Origin: Saccharopolyspora endophytica
Lineage (GTDB): Bacteria; Actinomycetota; Actinomycetes; Mycobacteriales; Pseudonocardiaceae
Direction: 5' to 3'
NCBI RefSeq assembly: GCF_018070075.1
Contig: NZ_JAGPXE010000007.1
Span: 186,001-250,000 of the forward strand
DNA length: 64,000 bases
The position numbers were made by a program, and so were the translations under genes. The notes below the pieces were generated by a model. That model was not told the origin of the DNA, searched no databases, and was given only the letters and a program-made list of their open reading frames with translations. Positions within the stretch are counted from its first letter, which is position 1. The number at the start of each line of letters is the position of its first letter. This document shows positions 10,273-19,519 of the stretch, one piece after another.

Positions 10273-11058
10273 GTGTTGGACGGCAAGCACATCCTGGTGA
10301 CCGGGGTCGTCACCACCGACAGCATCGCCTTCGCCGTCGCCCGCCGCGCCCAACAACTCGGCGCCGAGGTGCTGCTCACCGGGCTCCCCCGCGATCTCGA
10401 TCGGGCCCGTGCGGCGGCAGCGCAGCTCACCGGCGACATCGACGTCATCCCCTTCGACGCCACTGCCTCCCACGACACCGCCCGGCTCACCGCAACGATC
10501 GCTGAGCGGTGGGAGAGACTCGACGGCGCCCTGCACGCCATCGCCTTCGCACCCGCCGACGCCCTGGAAGGCCCCCTACTCAACGCCCGCCCCGAAGGGA
10601 TCGGACTGGCGTTCCAGACCAGCACCGTATCCCTCGCCGCGCTCGCCGCGGCGGTGAACCGGCTCGCCCCACCCTCCGGCGCCAGCCTGGTCGGGCTCGA
10701 CTTCGACGCCAGCGCCGCGTGGCCGGTCTACAACTGGATGGGCGTCTGCAAAGCCGGACTGGAGTCGCTCAACCGGTACCTCGCACGCGACCTCGGGCCT
10801 GCCGGAATCCGGGTCAACCTCGTCGCGGCCGGGCCGATCCATACCCGGGCGGCCACCGGCATCCCCGGCTTCGAAGCCCTGCTCGACGCCTGGGCAACCC
10901 GTTCGCCCTTGCGGTGGGACCCAGCCGACTCGACCCCGGTGGCCGACGCCGTCTGCTTCCTGTTCTCCGACCTCGCCCGCGCTATCACCGGCGAGATCCT
11001 CCACGTCGACGGCGGCTACCACGCCATGGCCGCGCCCCTGCGCCAACAGGGATCATGA
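10273..11058 (+). CDS. fabI: NADH-dependent enoyl-ACP reductase, InhA/FabI type
   Basis: A 261-residue short-chain dehydrogenase closely resembling mycobacterial InhA. It starts LDGKHILVTGVVTTDSIAF (cofactor site), has the Y-x6-K pair Tyr153/Lys160 within DFDASAAWPVYNWM, and LVAAGPIHT and TPVADAVCFLFSD later on. It should reduce enoyl-ACP in fatty-acid elongation. The GTG start has AGGAG 8 bp upstream. The residue matching InhA Ser94 is Ala89 (LHAIAFAP), and the Gly96 equivalent is Ala91. Ser94Ala in InhA is a known isoniazid/ethionamide-resistance change. This may be a second, altered enoyl reductase rather than the housekeeping one. Confidence 0.85.
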   Translation: MLDGKHILVTGVVTTDSIAFAVARRAQQLGAEVLLTGLPRDLDRARAAAAQLTGDIDVIPFDATASHDTARLTATIAERWERLDGALHAIAFAPADALEGPLLNARPEGIGLAFQTSTVSLAALAAAVNRLAPPSGASLVGLDFDASAAWPVYNWMGVCKAGLESLNRYLARDLGPAGIRVNLVAAGPIHTRAATGIPGFEALLDAWATRSPLRWDPADSTPVADAVCFLFSDLARAITGEILHVDGGYHAMAAPLRQQGS

Positions 11059-11155
11059 TGGGCCACGAGGACATCCAACACCTCCACACTGACCAGGGCA
11101 GGTGCCCTGGCGCAGACTGGGCAAGATCTCGGCTGGTTGACCCGGTGGGCGCTCC

Positions 11156-11836
11156 ATGACCCGACCTAGCCGACTCATCCTGGTCACCGGCACCGGCACC
11201 GAGGTCGGCAAGACCTGGGTGACCGCCGCCTTGTCGCGACGATTGCGAGCATTTGGCATCGAGGTCGCGGCCCGCAAACCGGCGCAGTCGTTCACACCCG
11301 GTGATACCGCGACCGACGCCGCCGTGCTCGGCGAGGCAACTGACACGCCCGCCGACACGGTGTGCCCGCCACACCGGTGGTACCCGGTACCCCTCGCGCC
11401 ACCGATGGCCGCCGACACCCTACAACTGGCTCCGATCCTGCTCGACGACCTCGTCGCCGAACTCGACTGGCCCTCAGACGTCGCCATCGGCTTCGTCGAG
11501 GGCGCAGGCGGGCTGTGCTCACCAATCGCCCATGACGGCGACACCCTCTCACTGGCGCAGCGGGTGAGACCGGACCTCGTGCTACTGGTCACCGAGCCTG
11601 TCCTAGGAGTTGTGTCCCAGGTGCGCCTCGCCGCGCGAGCCCTCACCGGACACGAGGTGCTAGTCGTCCTGAACCGATACGACCCCAGCGACGAGGTGCA
11701 CCGGCGTAGCCGCGACTGGCTGACAGCCATCGACGCGCTCGCCGTACTCACCAACCACGACCTCGCCGACACCGTTGATTCCGACGCGGCCTGGCGCGCC
11801 ATCAGCGGCGAGCCCCCCTCGGCACGCAATCCCTGA
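11156..11836 (+). CDS. bioD: Dethiobiotin synthase
   Basis: A 226-residue P-loop enzyme that makes dethiobiotin from 7,8-diaminopelargonate, CO2 and ATP. The N-terminus has the BioD signature TGTGTEVGKTW, followed by ARKPAQSF and the VEGAGGLCSP loop. It is the last gene of the operon, 97 bp after the enoyl reductase. BioD consumes CO2 directly and its product ends as the cofactor of bicarbonate-using carboxylases, which links it to the DAB pump at the front of the operon. No bioA, bioB or bioF is in the window. Confidence 0.85.
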   Translation: MTRPSRLILVTGTGTEVGKTWVTAALSRRLRAFGIEVAARKPAQSFTPGDTATDAAVLGEATDTPADTVCPPHRWYPVPLAPPMAADTLQLAPILLDDLVAELDWPSDVAIGFVEGAGGLCSPIAHDGDTLSLAQRVRPDLVLLVTEPVLGVVSQVRLAARALTGHEVLVVLNRYDPSDEVHRRSRDWLTAIDALAVLTNHDLADTVDSDAAWRAISGEPPSARNP

Positions 11837-11895
11837 CCACGCCCCTCGGTCACTGACCCGCTTACCCACGTCCTGGACCCGAGCGGTTGGTCAGA

Positions 11896-11914
11896 CCGGG
11901 TCAGTTTCACCCGG
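11896..11914 (+). terminator. Weak stem-loop after bioD
   Basis: CCGGGT (11896-11901) and ACCCGG (11909-11914) form a 6-bp stem with a 7-nt loop, 60 bp after the bioD stop. There is no T-tract, so this is only a possible end for the operon transcript. Confidence 0.35.
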
Positions 11915-11932
11915 CAGCGACAGTCACCATGA

Positions 11933-12784
11933 GTGATCGCGAGAGGTGAGAACTCGACGCGGAACGGTATTGCTCTGCGCCAGCAGGCTCGCCTGAGTCG
12001 TGGCGAGGCTGCCAGCAGCGGCCGGCGCACTGTCGACACCTGGCTTCCGATCCACGACTGGACCGAAACCCAGGTATGGCAACGCATCCATGCGTCAGGT
12101 GTGCCGTACCACCCGGCCTACGACCAGGGCATGACCCGCCTGTCGTGCTCCCTCTGTGTGCTCGCCAGCCGCGCGGATCTGGTTCGCGCCGCACAACTAC
12201 GCCCGGAACTGGCCGCCGAGTACGCGGAGCTGGAAGCCGAGATCGGGCACCGGTTCCGCAACGACCTGTCCATGGCCGAGATCATCACCGCCGCCGAGCA
12301 AGCCGCAACCGCGGGACACACCGAGGAGACAGCCACGATCGAGCTCGGCCAGGGCCAACTGTGGTGGCCGAGGTTCGAACGCCAGTCCGACCGCTACGGC
12401 ACCGTGTTCCTGCTCACCGGTCCGGATGCCGAGGACTACGTCTCGTTCGAGAACGCACCCGTCGGCCAACCGGGACGACTCGTCGCCATCGTGGTCGAGA
12501 CACGTCGCTCCGAGCACTGTGGCGACATAGCGCGGTCCCTGGCACCCGTCACGCCGACGGTCGGCGAGGAGATCACGCTCGGCGCCGGCACGTTGTTCAC
12601 CGACACCGATGCCGATCTCGGCATACCCACCGCCGTCGGCCTCGCGCCGGACGACAACCGGGACGCCGACTGGCTCGACCCACGCGCCTTGTACCGCTGC
12701 CACAACCAAACCGTGCGGCTCGAACTCCGCATCAGCAGCCACACCAACAAGCGCGCACACGACACCAGGCCACGCGCAGCCTGA
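11933..12784 (+). pseudogene. N-terminally truncated phosphoadenosine-phosphosulfate-reductase-family protein
   Basis: Residues from ~33 onward carry the C-terminal half of a PP-loop/PAPS-reductase-family protein common on actinobacterial mobile DNA: WLPIHDWTETQVW, ASGVPYHPAYDQGM, RLSCSLCVLA and EIGHRFRNDLSMAE. The N-terminal ATP-binding half is missing, and a stop codon (TGA 11930-11932) precedes the first usable GTG. The last ~150 residues (Asp/Thr-rich) are a domain I do not recognise. The frame is still open, but without its PP-loop the protein is probably inactive. It marks the start of the mobile-DNA region. Confidence 0.6.
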
Positions 12785-12869
12785 GAGCCGTCGCTGGCGC
12801 GGCGAACAAAGTCACAAAGGCCGTCCCTGCTCAATCGCCACACGAACCCCACCGCACACGCCGAGTGCG

Positions 12870-13150
12870 GGAAGAAGGAGAACGTACGTGACCAGGCTGA
12901 TCGAGTCCGGCTATGACGGGCAGTTCGTCACTGACCAGGTCGGTCATTCCCACGCGGCGACCACGGCGATCTACACGGCGGTCAGCAGCGACTTCAAGAA
13001 CCTAAAGGTCCGCGAGCACCTGGACGCGGTGCCGAGGAAGCCGTGCTGCAACGCGCCTTCGCGATGGCCGAGACGGAGGCGGAGATGGACGACGACTTCA
13101 GCGATCACACGTCAGGTGAGCCTGCTGGCCGCCGGAGGAGGGTGCGATGA
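12870..13150 (+). pseudogene. C-terminal remnant of a tyrosine recombinase
   Basis: The frame gives RRTYVTRLIESGYDGQFV, DQVGHSHAATTAIY and SSDFKNLKVREHL, the final catalytic His and Tyr region of a tyrosine recombinase. Everything upstream of the HxxR box is missing. Around 13030 the reading shifts: the family-like continuation (EEAVLQRAFAMAETEAEMDD) lies in another frame and ends at 13150. That frame's stop overlaps the ATG of the HTH gene (ATGA), which shows the original gene order. Non-functional. Confidence 0.65.
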
Positions 13151-13530
13151 ACGCGGTGTCCCGGCAAGGACCGGACGAGCAGAACGACGACGTGCAGGTC
13201 CGGCAGCCGCGCTACGAGTGGCGGCTGCGTGAGCTGATGGCGGTCCGCAAGAACTGGTACACCACCACGAAGCTGATCCCGGAGTTGCGCAAGTACGGCT
13301 TCGAGTTCGACCGCAGCTCGATCTACCGGCTCGTCAGCACCGAACGTCCGCCGAAGATGCCGATCGAGTTGATCCTGGCCTTGTGCAAGATCCTCGACTG
13401 CCGCTTCGAGGACCTGGCGGTGGAGGTCGAGCCGCAATCGGCCACCGAGGAGCCGGCTCGCCGGGGTCCGCGGCCGGCCGTGCCGGACATGCCGTTGTTG
13501 TCCGCGGACTTCTTCGACGCCGAGAGCTGA
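13147..13530 (+). CDS. Cro/C1-type helix-turn-helix protein of an integrase element
   Basis: A 127-residue protein. Residues ~25-85 form an HTH domain (LRELMAVRKNWYTTTKL, DRSSIYRLVSTERP, LILALCKILDCRFEDLA) of the Cro/C1-like type with the closing 'CKxLDC..DL' motif. A proline-rich tail follows. It sits between a tyrosine-recombinase remnant and a cysteine-rich zinc-ribbon gene and overlaps the former's ancestral stop (ATGA). It is probably the element's regulator or a recombination accessory factor. Confidence 0.7.
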   Translation: MNAVSRQGPDEQNDDVQVRQPRYEWRLRELMAVRKNWYTTTKLIPELRKYGFEFDRSSIYRLVSTERPPKMPIELILALCKILDCRFEDLAVEVEPQSATEEPARRGPRPAVPDMPLLSADFFDAES

Positions 13531-13550
13531 CCGGACACCGGGTCACGCAC

Positions 13551-14800
13551 GTGGGGAAAGGGCGAGGTGTCTGCGCCAGCTGTGGATGCGACCGATCTCT
13601 GGTCGCTAGCGGGCTGTGCCATACCTGCTACCACGCCCGCCGGGACAAGGAGAGCTGTGTCGGGTGTGGCCGTCTGACCGTTCCGATTGGACGTACGGCG
13701 GAGGGGGCGTGGTGCCAGAACTGCAACGGAAAGCGCCGGGCCGAACCGTGCTCGCTGTGCGGTCGGTCGGGGCGGGTGGCCGCGCGGCGCTACGGGCAGC
13801 CGGTGTGTTCGCGGTGTTGGCAGCGCGAGCGGCGCGTCCCGCTGCCCTGCTCGGTATGCGGGCGGACGATGAAGGCCACGAAGAACAGCCCGCAGGGCCG
13901 GGTCTGCTACACCTGCCACCGCAAGACCGTTCCCCGCGAGCCCTGCTGGATGTGCGGCAAGGTCGTGCTGGCCGCCGCCCACACCGAGGAAGGAGCGTGG
14001 TGCGAACGATGCCGCCGGACGCATCTGGCCGAGCCCTGCTCACGATGCGGCCAGACGGCGCCGGTCACCGTCCGCGACGACGAGAAACGGCCGGTGTGCC
14101 GGCGGTGTTGGCAGCGCGGGCATCAACGGCCGCTGCGCCGGTGCATCGACTGCGGCGAGGACAAGCCTGCGGCTCGGCTCATCGAGGACGGGCCACTGTG
14201 CGAGAAGTGCGACAACCGGCGTGCGCCGGAGGTGCTGTGCCCGCGCTGCGGGAAGACCCGCAAGGTCGGGATTCTGAGCACGGGGGTTTGCCGGGCCTGC
14301 GCCCAGCAAGCTGGGCCACGCCAGCCGTGCCACAACTGCGGCCGGACCAGGTTGGTGGCCTACCGCGACGCCGACGGCGAACCGTGGTGCGACGGCTGCC
14401 GCCGCCAGACGCTGGCCGAACCGTGCTCGGGCTGCGGCGTCCACAAGGTGGTGTGCGCGCGTGACCATAATGGACCGTGGTGCAAAGCGTGCTGGGAAGT
14501 GGTGCGGCCCGGTCCGCCGTGTACCGACTGCGGGCAACGACCGTCGATGTCCGTGCCAGCTACGGACGGTGTGGCCAGGTGCGTGCCGTGCTACCTGGCC
14601 GCCCAGGTCCCCTGCACCCGATGCGGAACCACCGCCCGCGCCGAACGACATTGGCCGGAGGGCCCGGTCTGCCTGTCCTGTGTGGACGCGGTACGGCTCA
14701 CACACGAGCACTGCCACTGCTGCGGCCAACTAGCCGCGGTGTTCCGCCGCGAGCCCGCCGGGCCGTTGTGCCCGGACTGCGCGGGCGTCACCTTCTCCTA
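13551..14800 (+). pseudogene. Cysteine-rich multi-zinc-ribbon protein, 5' part (split by the transposon)
   Basis: From GTG 13551 the frame encodes ~416 residues made almost wholly of CxxC knuckles, about two dozen pairs spaced 15-25 residues apart (CASCG, CVGCG, CSLCG, CWMCG, CPRCG, CHCCG and so on), which would give roughly ten or more zinc ribbons in tandem. The Tn3-family transposon entered at a Tyr codon (TA at 14799-14800). Deleting it and one target copy restores GVTFS-Y-RCPTCGAMGRLL and continues at 21844. The preceding HTH gene lies directly upstream, suggesting one operon. Function unknown; possibly a DNA- or RNA-binding partner of the element's recombinases. Confidence 0.7.
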
Positions 14801-14854
14801 GGGGGACCGCCGGGATACGGGAGAAACCTGCCAAGTGGTCGGGTAGTGCCTGGT
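14801..14854 (+). repeat. Left terminal inverted repeat of the Tn3-family transposon
   Basis: 54 bp beginning GGGGGACCGCCGGGATACGG and ending in ...TAGTGCCTGGT. It is complementary to 21785-21838 except for one G/A difference near position 37. It is longer than the classical 38-bp Tn3 repeat. Confidence 0.95.
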
Positions 14855-14956
14855 AGAGGGCGCTAGAGATCGTTAGAGAGCCCGTGTGACGTGGGTGCGG
14901 CGGGTGTTGGTTAGGGTGCGCTGGGTTACGTCCGCTGGCTGGGCCTGGGGTGCTGG

Positions 14957-17900
14957 GTGGCTTCGATCGATCGGACCGCCTATCCTCGGTTCAAGCGGGT
15001 GGTGTCGGTCCGTGAGCTGGCGGAGGCGTTCACGCCGGTCGCCGGCGAGATTGAGTGGGCTCGGGGGCGGAGTCAGGGCGAGCCGAACTTCCTGGCGTTG
15101 GTGGTGCTGCTGAAGTGCTACCAGCGGCTGGGGCATTTCCCGAAGCTGGCTGACGTGCCGGTGGTGGTGATCAACCATGTCCGGGCCGCGCTGGGCCTGG
15201 CCGAGGACGTCCTGGCGGTGCACGAGTCGGATCGGACGTTGTGTCGCCACCGTGACTACGTCCGTGACCGACTGAATGTGGTCTACAAGCCCGCCGAGGC
15301 ACGCGCGATCGCCGAGAAAGCGATCCGCAAGGCGGTCACCACGAAGGACAACCCGGCCGACCTGATCAACGTCGCGCTGGAGGAGCTGGTCCGGGCACGG
15401 CGCGAGCTGCCGGGGTTCACCACGCTGGACAAGATGGTCTCCGCGAGCCGCACCGAGACGAACACCGCGTTGTTCGGGCTGGTCGCGACCCGGCTGGACG
15501 CGGCGGACCGGCGGCGGCTCGCGCGGCTGCTGTGGCTGGACCCGACATCGCGGCGCAGCGAGTTTGACCGGCTGAAGACGCCGGCGAAGGCGGCGTCGGT
15601 GGGAAAGTTCAAGCTTCGCCTGGCCCACCTGCAAGCGCTGGACGAGCTCGGCGCGACCGAGCAGTGGCTCGACGGCATCCCGGCGACGAAGATCGCGCAT
15701 TTCGCCGGGGAGGCGCGGGTGACCGACGTCGGCGACATGCGGGATATCGGCGAGGCGAAGCGGTGGACGTTGCTGGCGAGCCTGATCCACGAGTGCCGGA
15801 CCACGGCCCGGGACGAGGTCGCGACGATGTTCTGCAAGCGGATGGCGGTGATCCACAAGAAGGGCAAGGAGCGGCTGGTCGAGCTGCATGAGCAGCACCG
15901 CGCCGAGTCCGAGCGGCTGCTGGACGTGTTCGGTGATGTCCTGGCCGGCGCCCGGGAGGCCACCGCACCAGACAACGACGGCGCGACCGCGCCGGAACCC
16001 GCGGCCGCGGTGGCCGAGCGGGCCGGGCGGCTGCTGCTCAAGACGCTGGCCGACGCGGGCGGGGTGGAGCAGCTCTCGGCAGCGCATGAGGTGGTGTCGG
16101 CGCACCACGGCAACAACTACCTGCCGTTGCTGGAGAAGTTCTACAAGAGCCACCGCTCGGCGCTGTTCACCCTGCTCGACACCCTCGACCTGGAGCCGAC
16201 CAGCGCGGATCACAGCGTGGCCGACGCGGTGGAGTTCCTGCGCGCGATCCGGGGCCGCACCGGCGAGTACGTCCCGGAGAAGGTGACCGTCGGGCGTGGG
16301 GCGGACGCGGTGACGGTGGCGATCGACATCGACTTCGTCACTGAGGCGTGGCGCAAGATCCTGGTGGTGAAGGACCGGCCGGGCAAGCTGGTGCGCCGTC
16401 ACCTGGAGGTGTGCGTGTTCTCCTACCTCGCCTCCGAGCTGCGCTCCGGGGACATCGCGGTGGTCGGCGCCGACTCCTACGCCAACCTGCACGCGCAGCT
16501 GATGTCCTGGGATGAGTGCGTCCCGCTGGCCGAGCAGTTCTGCGGCCAGGCCGGGATTCCCTCGGACCCGAAGGAGCTCACGGCGCACTACCGGGCGGCG
16601 CTGACCGATATCGCCGCGGTGGTGGACGCCGGGTTCCCGCACAACACCGACCTGTCCTTCGAGGACGGCCGCCCGGTCCTGCGGCGCCGCAAGGGTGCCG
16701 ACCGGCGCCCGTCCGCGCTGGCGCTGGAGGAGTCGATTCACCAGCGGCTGCCCGAACGCGGGCTGCTGGACATCCTGGCCCGCACCGCGCACCTGGTCGG
16801 CTGGCCGCGGCACTTCGGGCCGGCGTCGGGATCGGACCCGAAGATCCGCGACGCGATGGCCCGCTACGTCCTGACCGTGTTCGCCAACGGCACGCTTCTC
16901 GGCCCCGCGCAGGTCGCGCGGCACATGCGTGACCAGGTCAGCGCGCACGAGCTGTCGATCGCGGCGAACAAGCACACCACTTGCGCCAAGATCGACGCCG
17001 CGTCCACCGACGTGATCAACGAGTTCGCGAAGCTCGACGTCGCCGGGATGTGGGGCGACGGCCGGGTGGTCGCGGTGGACGGCACGCAGGTGGACACGTG
17101 GGAGAACAACATCCTCGCCGAGTCCCACATCCGCTACGGCGGCTACGGCGGGATCGCCTACCGGCACATCTCCGACACCTACATCGCCCTGTTCTCCCAC
17201 TTCATCCCGTGCGGGGTGTGGGCGGCCGTCTATATCATCGAAGGGTTGCTGCGCAACGACTCGGAGATCCAGCCCGACACGATCCACGCCGACACCCAAG
17301 GCCAGTCCCTGCCTGTTTTCGGGCTCGCCGCGCTGCTCGGCTTCGACCTGCTCCCGCGCATCCGCAACTGGGCGGATCTGAACTTCTACCGGCCCAGCGC
17401 GGACACCGGGTTCGCGCACATCGACTCGCTGTTCGGCGACAACGTGATCGACTGGGGCCTGATCGAGACGCATTGGACGGACCTGCTGCGCACCGCGATC
17501 TCGATCAGCGAGGGCCGGTTGTCGTCGATGACGCTGCTGCGCCGGCTGGGCAACAACTCGCGGAAGAACCGCCTGTACCGGGCGTTCCGGGAGCTGGGCC
17601 GGGTCATCCGCACGATCACGCTGCTGCGGTTCCTCGCGGACGCGCAGTTGCGGGAGCAGATCACCGCGATCACCAACAAGGCCGAGGCGTTCCACGGGTT
17701 CTCCGCGTGGCTGCGTTTCGGCGGGGAGGCGGTCGGGCGTAACGACCCGGACTACCAGGAAAAGATCATCAAGTTCAACGAGCTGCTCGCGAACTGCGTG
17801 ATCTACTCCAACGCCTGCGACATCACCGCCGCGGCGAACGCGCTGGCCTCCGACGGGCACCCGATCGACACCGACGATCTGGCCACGATCTCCCCGTACA

Positions 17901-18055
17901 TCACCCACACCATCCGCCGCTTCGGGGACTGGGTGCTCGATCTGTCGCCGCCTGACGCGGTGCCGGTCACTACGCTGGACCTGGTGCCGGGGGCGCTGTT
18001 CCCCGGCGACGCCACCGCGCCGCGCCGGACAAGGGCGCGCGTCACCGCGAAGTAA
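14957..18055 (+). CDS. tnpA: Tn3-family transposase
   Basis: A 1032-residue DDE transposase, full length for the family (~950-1030). The N-terminal half is the DNA-binding region with a coiled stretch around residues 300-340. The catalytic domain is in the last third: first Asp in VVAVDGTQVDT, second in IHADTQGQSLPVFGLA, Glu in ISISEGRLSSMTLLRRLG. The start is GTG 14957, ~100 bp inside the left repeat; no strong ribosome site is seen. A long antisense frame covers it but has no protein-like features. It should catalyse replicative transposition of the 7-kb unit. Confidence 0.92.
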   Translation: MASIDRTAYPRFKRVVSVRELAEAFTPVAGEIEWARGRSQGEPNFLALVVLLKCYQRLGHFPKLADVPVVVINHVRAALGLAEDVLAVHESDRTLCRHRDYVRDRLNVVYKPAEARAIAEKAIRKAVTTKDNPADLINVALEELVRARRELPGFTTLDKMVSASRTETNTALFGLVATRLDAADRRRLARLLWLDPTSRRSEFDRLKTPAKAASVGKFKLRLAHLQALDELGATEQWLDGIPATKIAHFAGEARVTDVGDMRDIGEAKRWTLLASLIHECRTTARDEVATMFCKRMAVIHKKGKERLVELHEQHRAESERLLDVFGDVLAGAREATAPDNDGATAPEPAAAVAERAGRLLLKTLADAGGVEQLSAAHEVVSAHHGNNYLPLLEKFYKSHRSALFTLLDTLDLEPTSADHSVADAVEFLRAIRGRTGEYVPEKVTVGRGADAVTVAIDIDFVTEAWRKILVVKDRPGKLVRRHLEVCVFSYLASELRSGDIAVVGADSYANLHAQLMSWDECVPLAEQFCGQAGIPSDPKELTAHYRAALTDIAAVVDAGFPHNTDLSFEDGRPVLRRRKGADRRPSALALEESIHQRLPERGLLDILARTAHLVGWPRHFGPASGSDPKIRDAMARYVLTVFANGTLLGPAQVARHMRDQVSAHELSIAANKHTTCAKIDAASTDVINEFAKLDVAGMWGDGRVVAVDGTQVDTWENNILAESHIRYGGYGGIAYRHISDTYIALFSHFIPCGVWAAVYIIEGLLRNDSEIQPDTIHADTQGQSLPVFGLAALLGFDLLPRIRNWADLNFYRPSADTGFAHIDSLFGDNVIDWGLIETHWTDLLRTAISISEGRLSSMTLLRRLGNNSRKNRLYRAFRELGRVIRTITLLRFLADAQLREQITAITNKAEAFHGFSAWLRFGGEAVGRNDPDYQEKIIKFNELLANCVIYSNACDITAAANALASDGHPIDTDDLATISPYITHTIRRFGDWVLDLSPPDAVPVTTLDLVPGALFPGDATAPRRTRARVTAK

Positions 18056-18064
18056 GGGATCCTG

Positions 18065-18145
18065 ATGACCACCCGTTGGGTCCGCTACGTCGTTCCGGTC
18101 ATGGTCGAGATCGACTGCGACAACGACTCCATCGCGGGCTGCGCG
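18065..18145 (+). pseudogene. Truncated small transposon protein
   Basis: Nine bp after tnpA, an ATG opens MTTRWVRYVVPVMVEIDCDN, which looks like the beginning of a small ~65-residue protein that often follows such transposases (recalled, not searched). After about residue 27 the frame becomes Pro/Arg-rich without similarity, so the gene was probably cut where the DUF4241 segment joined. Confidence 0.45.
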
Positions 18146-18256
18146 CAACCCCAATCGCCGGGAAGCGCCCCCTGGGGGAAACTGCCTCGCGCGCGACGCG
18201 CATGCGTCTCGCCACTTAGGGCGCGATCCGACGCCCCAACCCCGCACGACGAGGTT

Positions 18257-19129
18257 TCACGTTTCATCGCTGCTCGGGGAGCGGCGTGCCCGGATGTTCG
18301 GAGTCGCCGGACTGGCGATCCCGGTGGGGGGCCGCACTGGAGACCGTTGCACTGGAGACAGTGGCTGTGGCCTGGCCGCATATGGCGGGCGTGGTGGCGT
18401 GGTCGAGTCCTCCGGGACGCTTATCGGACCGTTGCCTGAGGGTGGCTCGTCATTCTCGCTATCGCCATCCCCGGTCAGGATGCAAAAGTCGGTGAGGAAG
18501 CAAGCGACCTCGCCGTCGGCGGTGCGCCCAACCCAGGTTGGATAGTGCCCGTCTCCGCTACCAGAGGGAAACGCCACCGCAAGGGGCCGGTCCCCGTCGT
18601 CGGCCAGTGTGGCGGGCGCGGTGCGGTCGGTCTCGCCGAGGATGTGGATGTCCAGGTTAGATAGCAGCTGGTTGCTGTAGTCGTCGTTCTCGCGCAGCGC
18701 CGCGATGTTCGCCGCGTCCACGAAGCCGCCGGCGCCGCCGTCGACCGGATAGCCGAAGTACTCGTCGTCGCCCAGTTCGGCGGCATCCTGGCCCGCGCAC
18801 GTCGCCATCTCCCAGGAGGCGGCTGGCTCGTCCCGGATCATCAGCCGGGCCGCCGCGACCCACTCCTGCGCATCCTGCTCGTCCGGTTCGCCGAACACGG
18901 CGAGCACCAGCACCACCGGATACCGGCCCGGTGGCACCTGTTGGACAAACCTGTCCTCGGAGCCGGACATCGACAAGAACATGGCCGGCTCGCCGGCGAC
19001 GACCCGCCCGGACGGCAGCCACAGCGAGGCGTCCTGCCGCAGCCGGACGGTGGCGACATCGCCGCGGGACAGTGTGTGATGCGTTCCTGGGGCGAACAGC
19101 CATTCGAAATCGGGTGCGGACACCGGCAT
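18257..19129 (-). CDS. DUF4241 domain protein, transposon cargo
   Basis: A 290-residue protein with a DUF4241-like arrangement: SAPDFEWLFAPGTHH at the start, GDVATVRLRQDASLWLPSGRVVAGEP, PPGRYPVVLVLAVF in the middle, and GHYPTWVGRTADGEVACFLTDF as the usual C-terminal block. The ATG at 19129 has AAGGAG upstream. The final ~60 residues are Pro/Ser-rich and lie beyond the normal end of the domain, probably translated junction DNA. It is the only non-transposition gene in the transposon and lies antisense to it. Function unknown; immunity or toxin association has been suggested for such proteins but nothing here proves it. Confidence 0.65.
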   Translation of the reverse strand: MPVSAPDFEWLFAPGTHHTLSRGDVATVRLRQDASLWLPSGRVVAGEPAMFLSMSGSEDRFVQQVPPGRYPVVLVLAVFGEPDEQDAQEWVAAARLMIRDEPAASWEMATCAGQDAAELGDDEYFGYPVDGGAGGFVDAANIAALRENDDYSNQLLSNLDIHILGETDRTAPATLADDGDRPLAVAFPSGSGDGHYPTWVGRTADGEVACFLTDFCILTGDGDSENDEPPSGNGPISVPEDSTTPPRPPYAARPQPLSPVQRSPVRPPTGIASPATPNIRARRSPSSDET

Positions 19130-19478
19130 AACTGCTCCTTCGACGAGTTTCTTCACTGTCCACCGGCGCCGAAGACGGATGACACCTTGGCGACACCTGA
19201 TGAAGCGATCGTAGCCACCTCTTCTCCCCGGCCTAGCCATGTCCACCGGCAAATGTCCTAACGGATCCGATCGGATACCTGGAAGGGCACCGGTGTCAGG
19301 CTTCGCGCGGCAAGGGACCTGTAGTTTCTCTCATAAATGAACAGTTGTGACAGTTCTGCGAACAGCCCGATCCGCCCCGAAGATCCGCAGGTCGCGATTC
19401 GCACAAAACCTCTCAGACCCCCCCCGTTACCTTTTTCGTAGCTCCTGATCAAGGAGTCGTGGTCGCCAGGTCCGGCAT
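19130..19478. other. Non-coding stretch upstream of the DUF4241 gene and left of the IS110
   Basis: About 350 bp without a credible gene. It holds the upstream region of the DUF4241 gene. GACAGTTCTG at 19349-19358 resembles GACAGAGTTCTG at 20888-20899 on the other side of the IS110, so these may be subsites of the transposon's resolution (res) region. The sequence around 19300-19450 is noticeably more AT-rich. Confidence 0.4.
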
Positions 19479-19519
19479 GACTGACGCCCCCAGTCGAGCG
19501 CATGATCCGGGGGGTGGTG

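Noticed and set aside
10061-10300. A 79-codon frame in the ilvD-fabI spacer as a small gene
   Set aside because: No good ribosome site, no similarity to anything I know, and it runs into the enoyl reductase start.
14873-18247. A 1124-codon open frame antisense to the Tn3 transposase
   Set aside because: It is a high-GC shadow frame: Arg/Gln/Val-biased, no domain, no ribosome site, and it lies opposite an unmistakable transposase.
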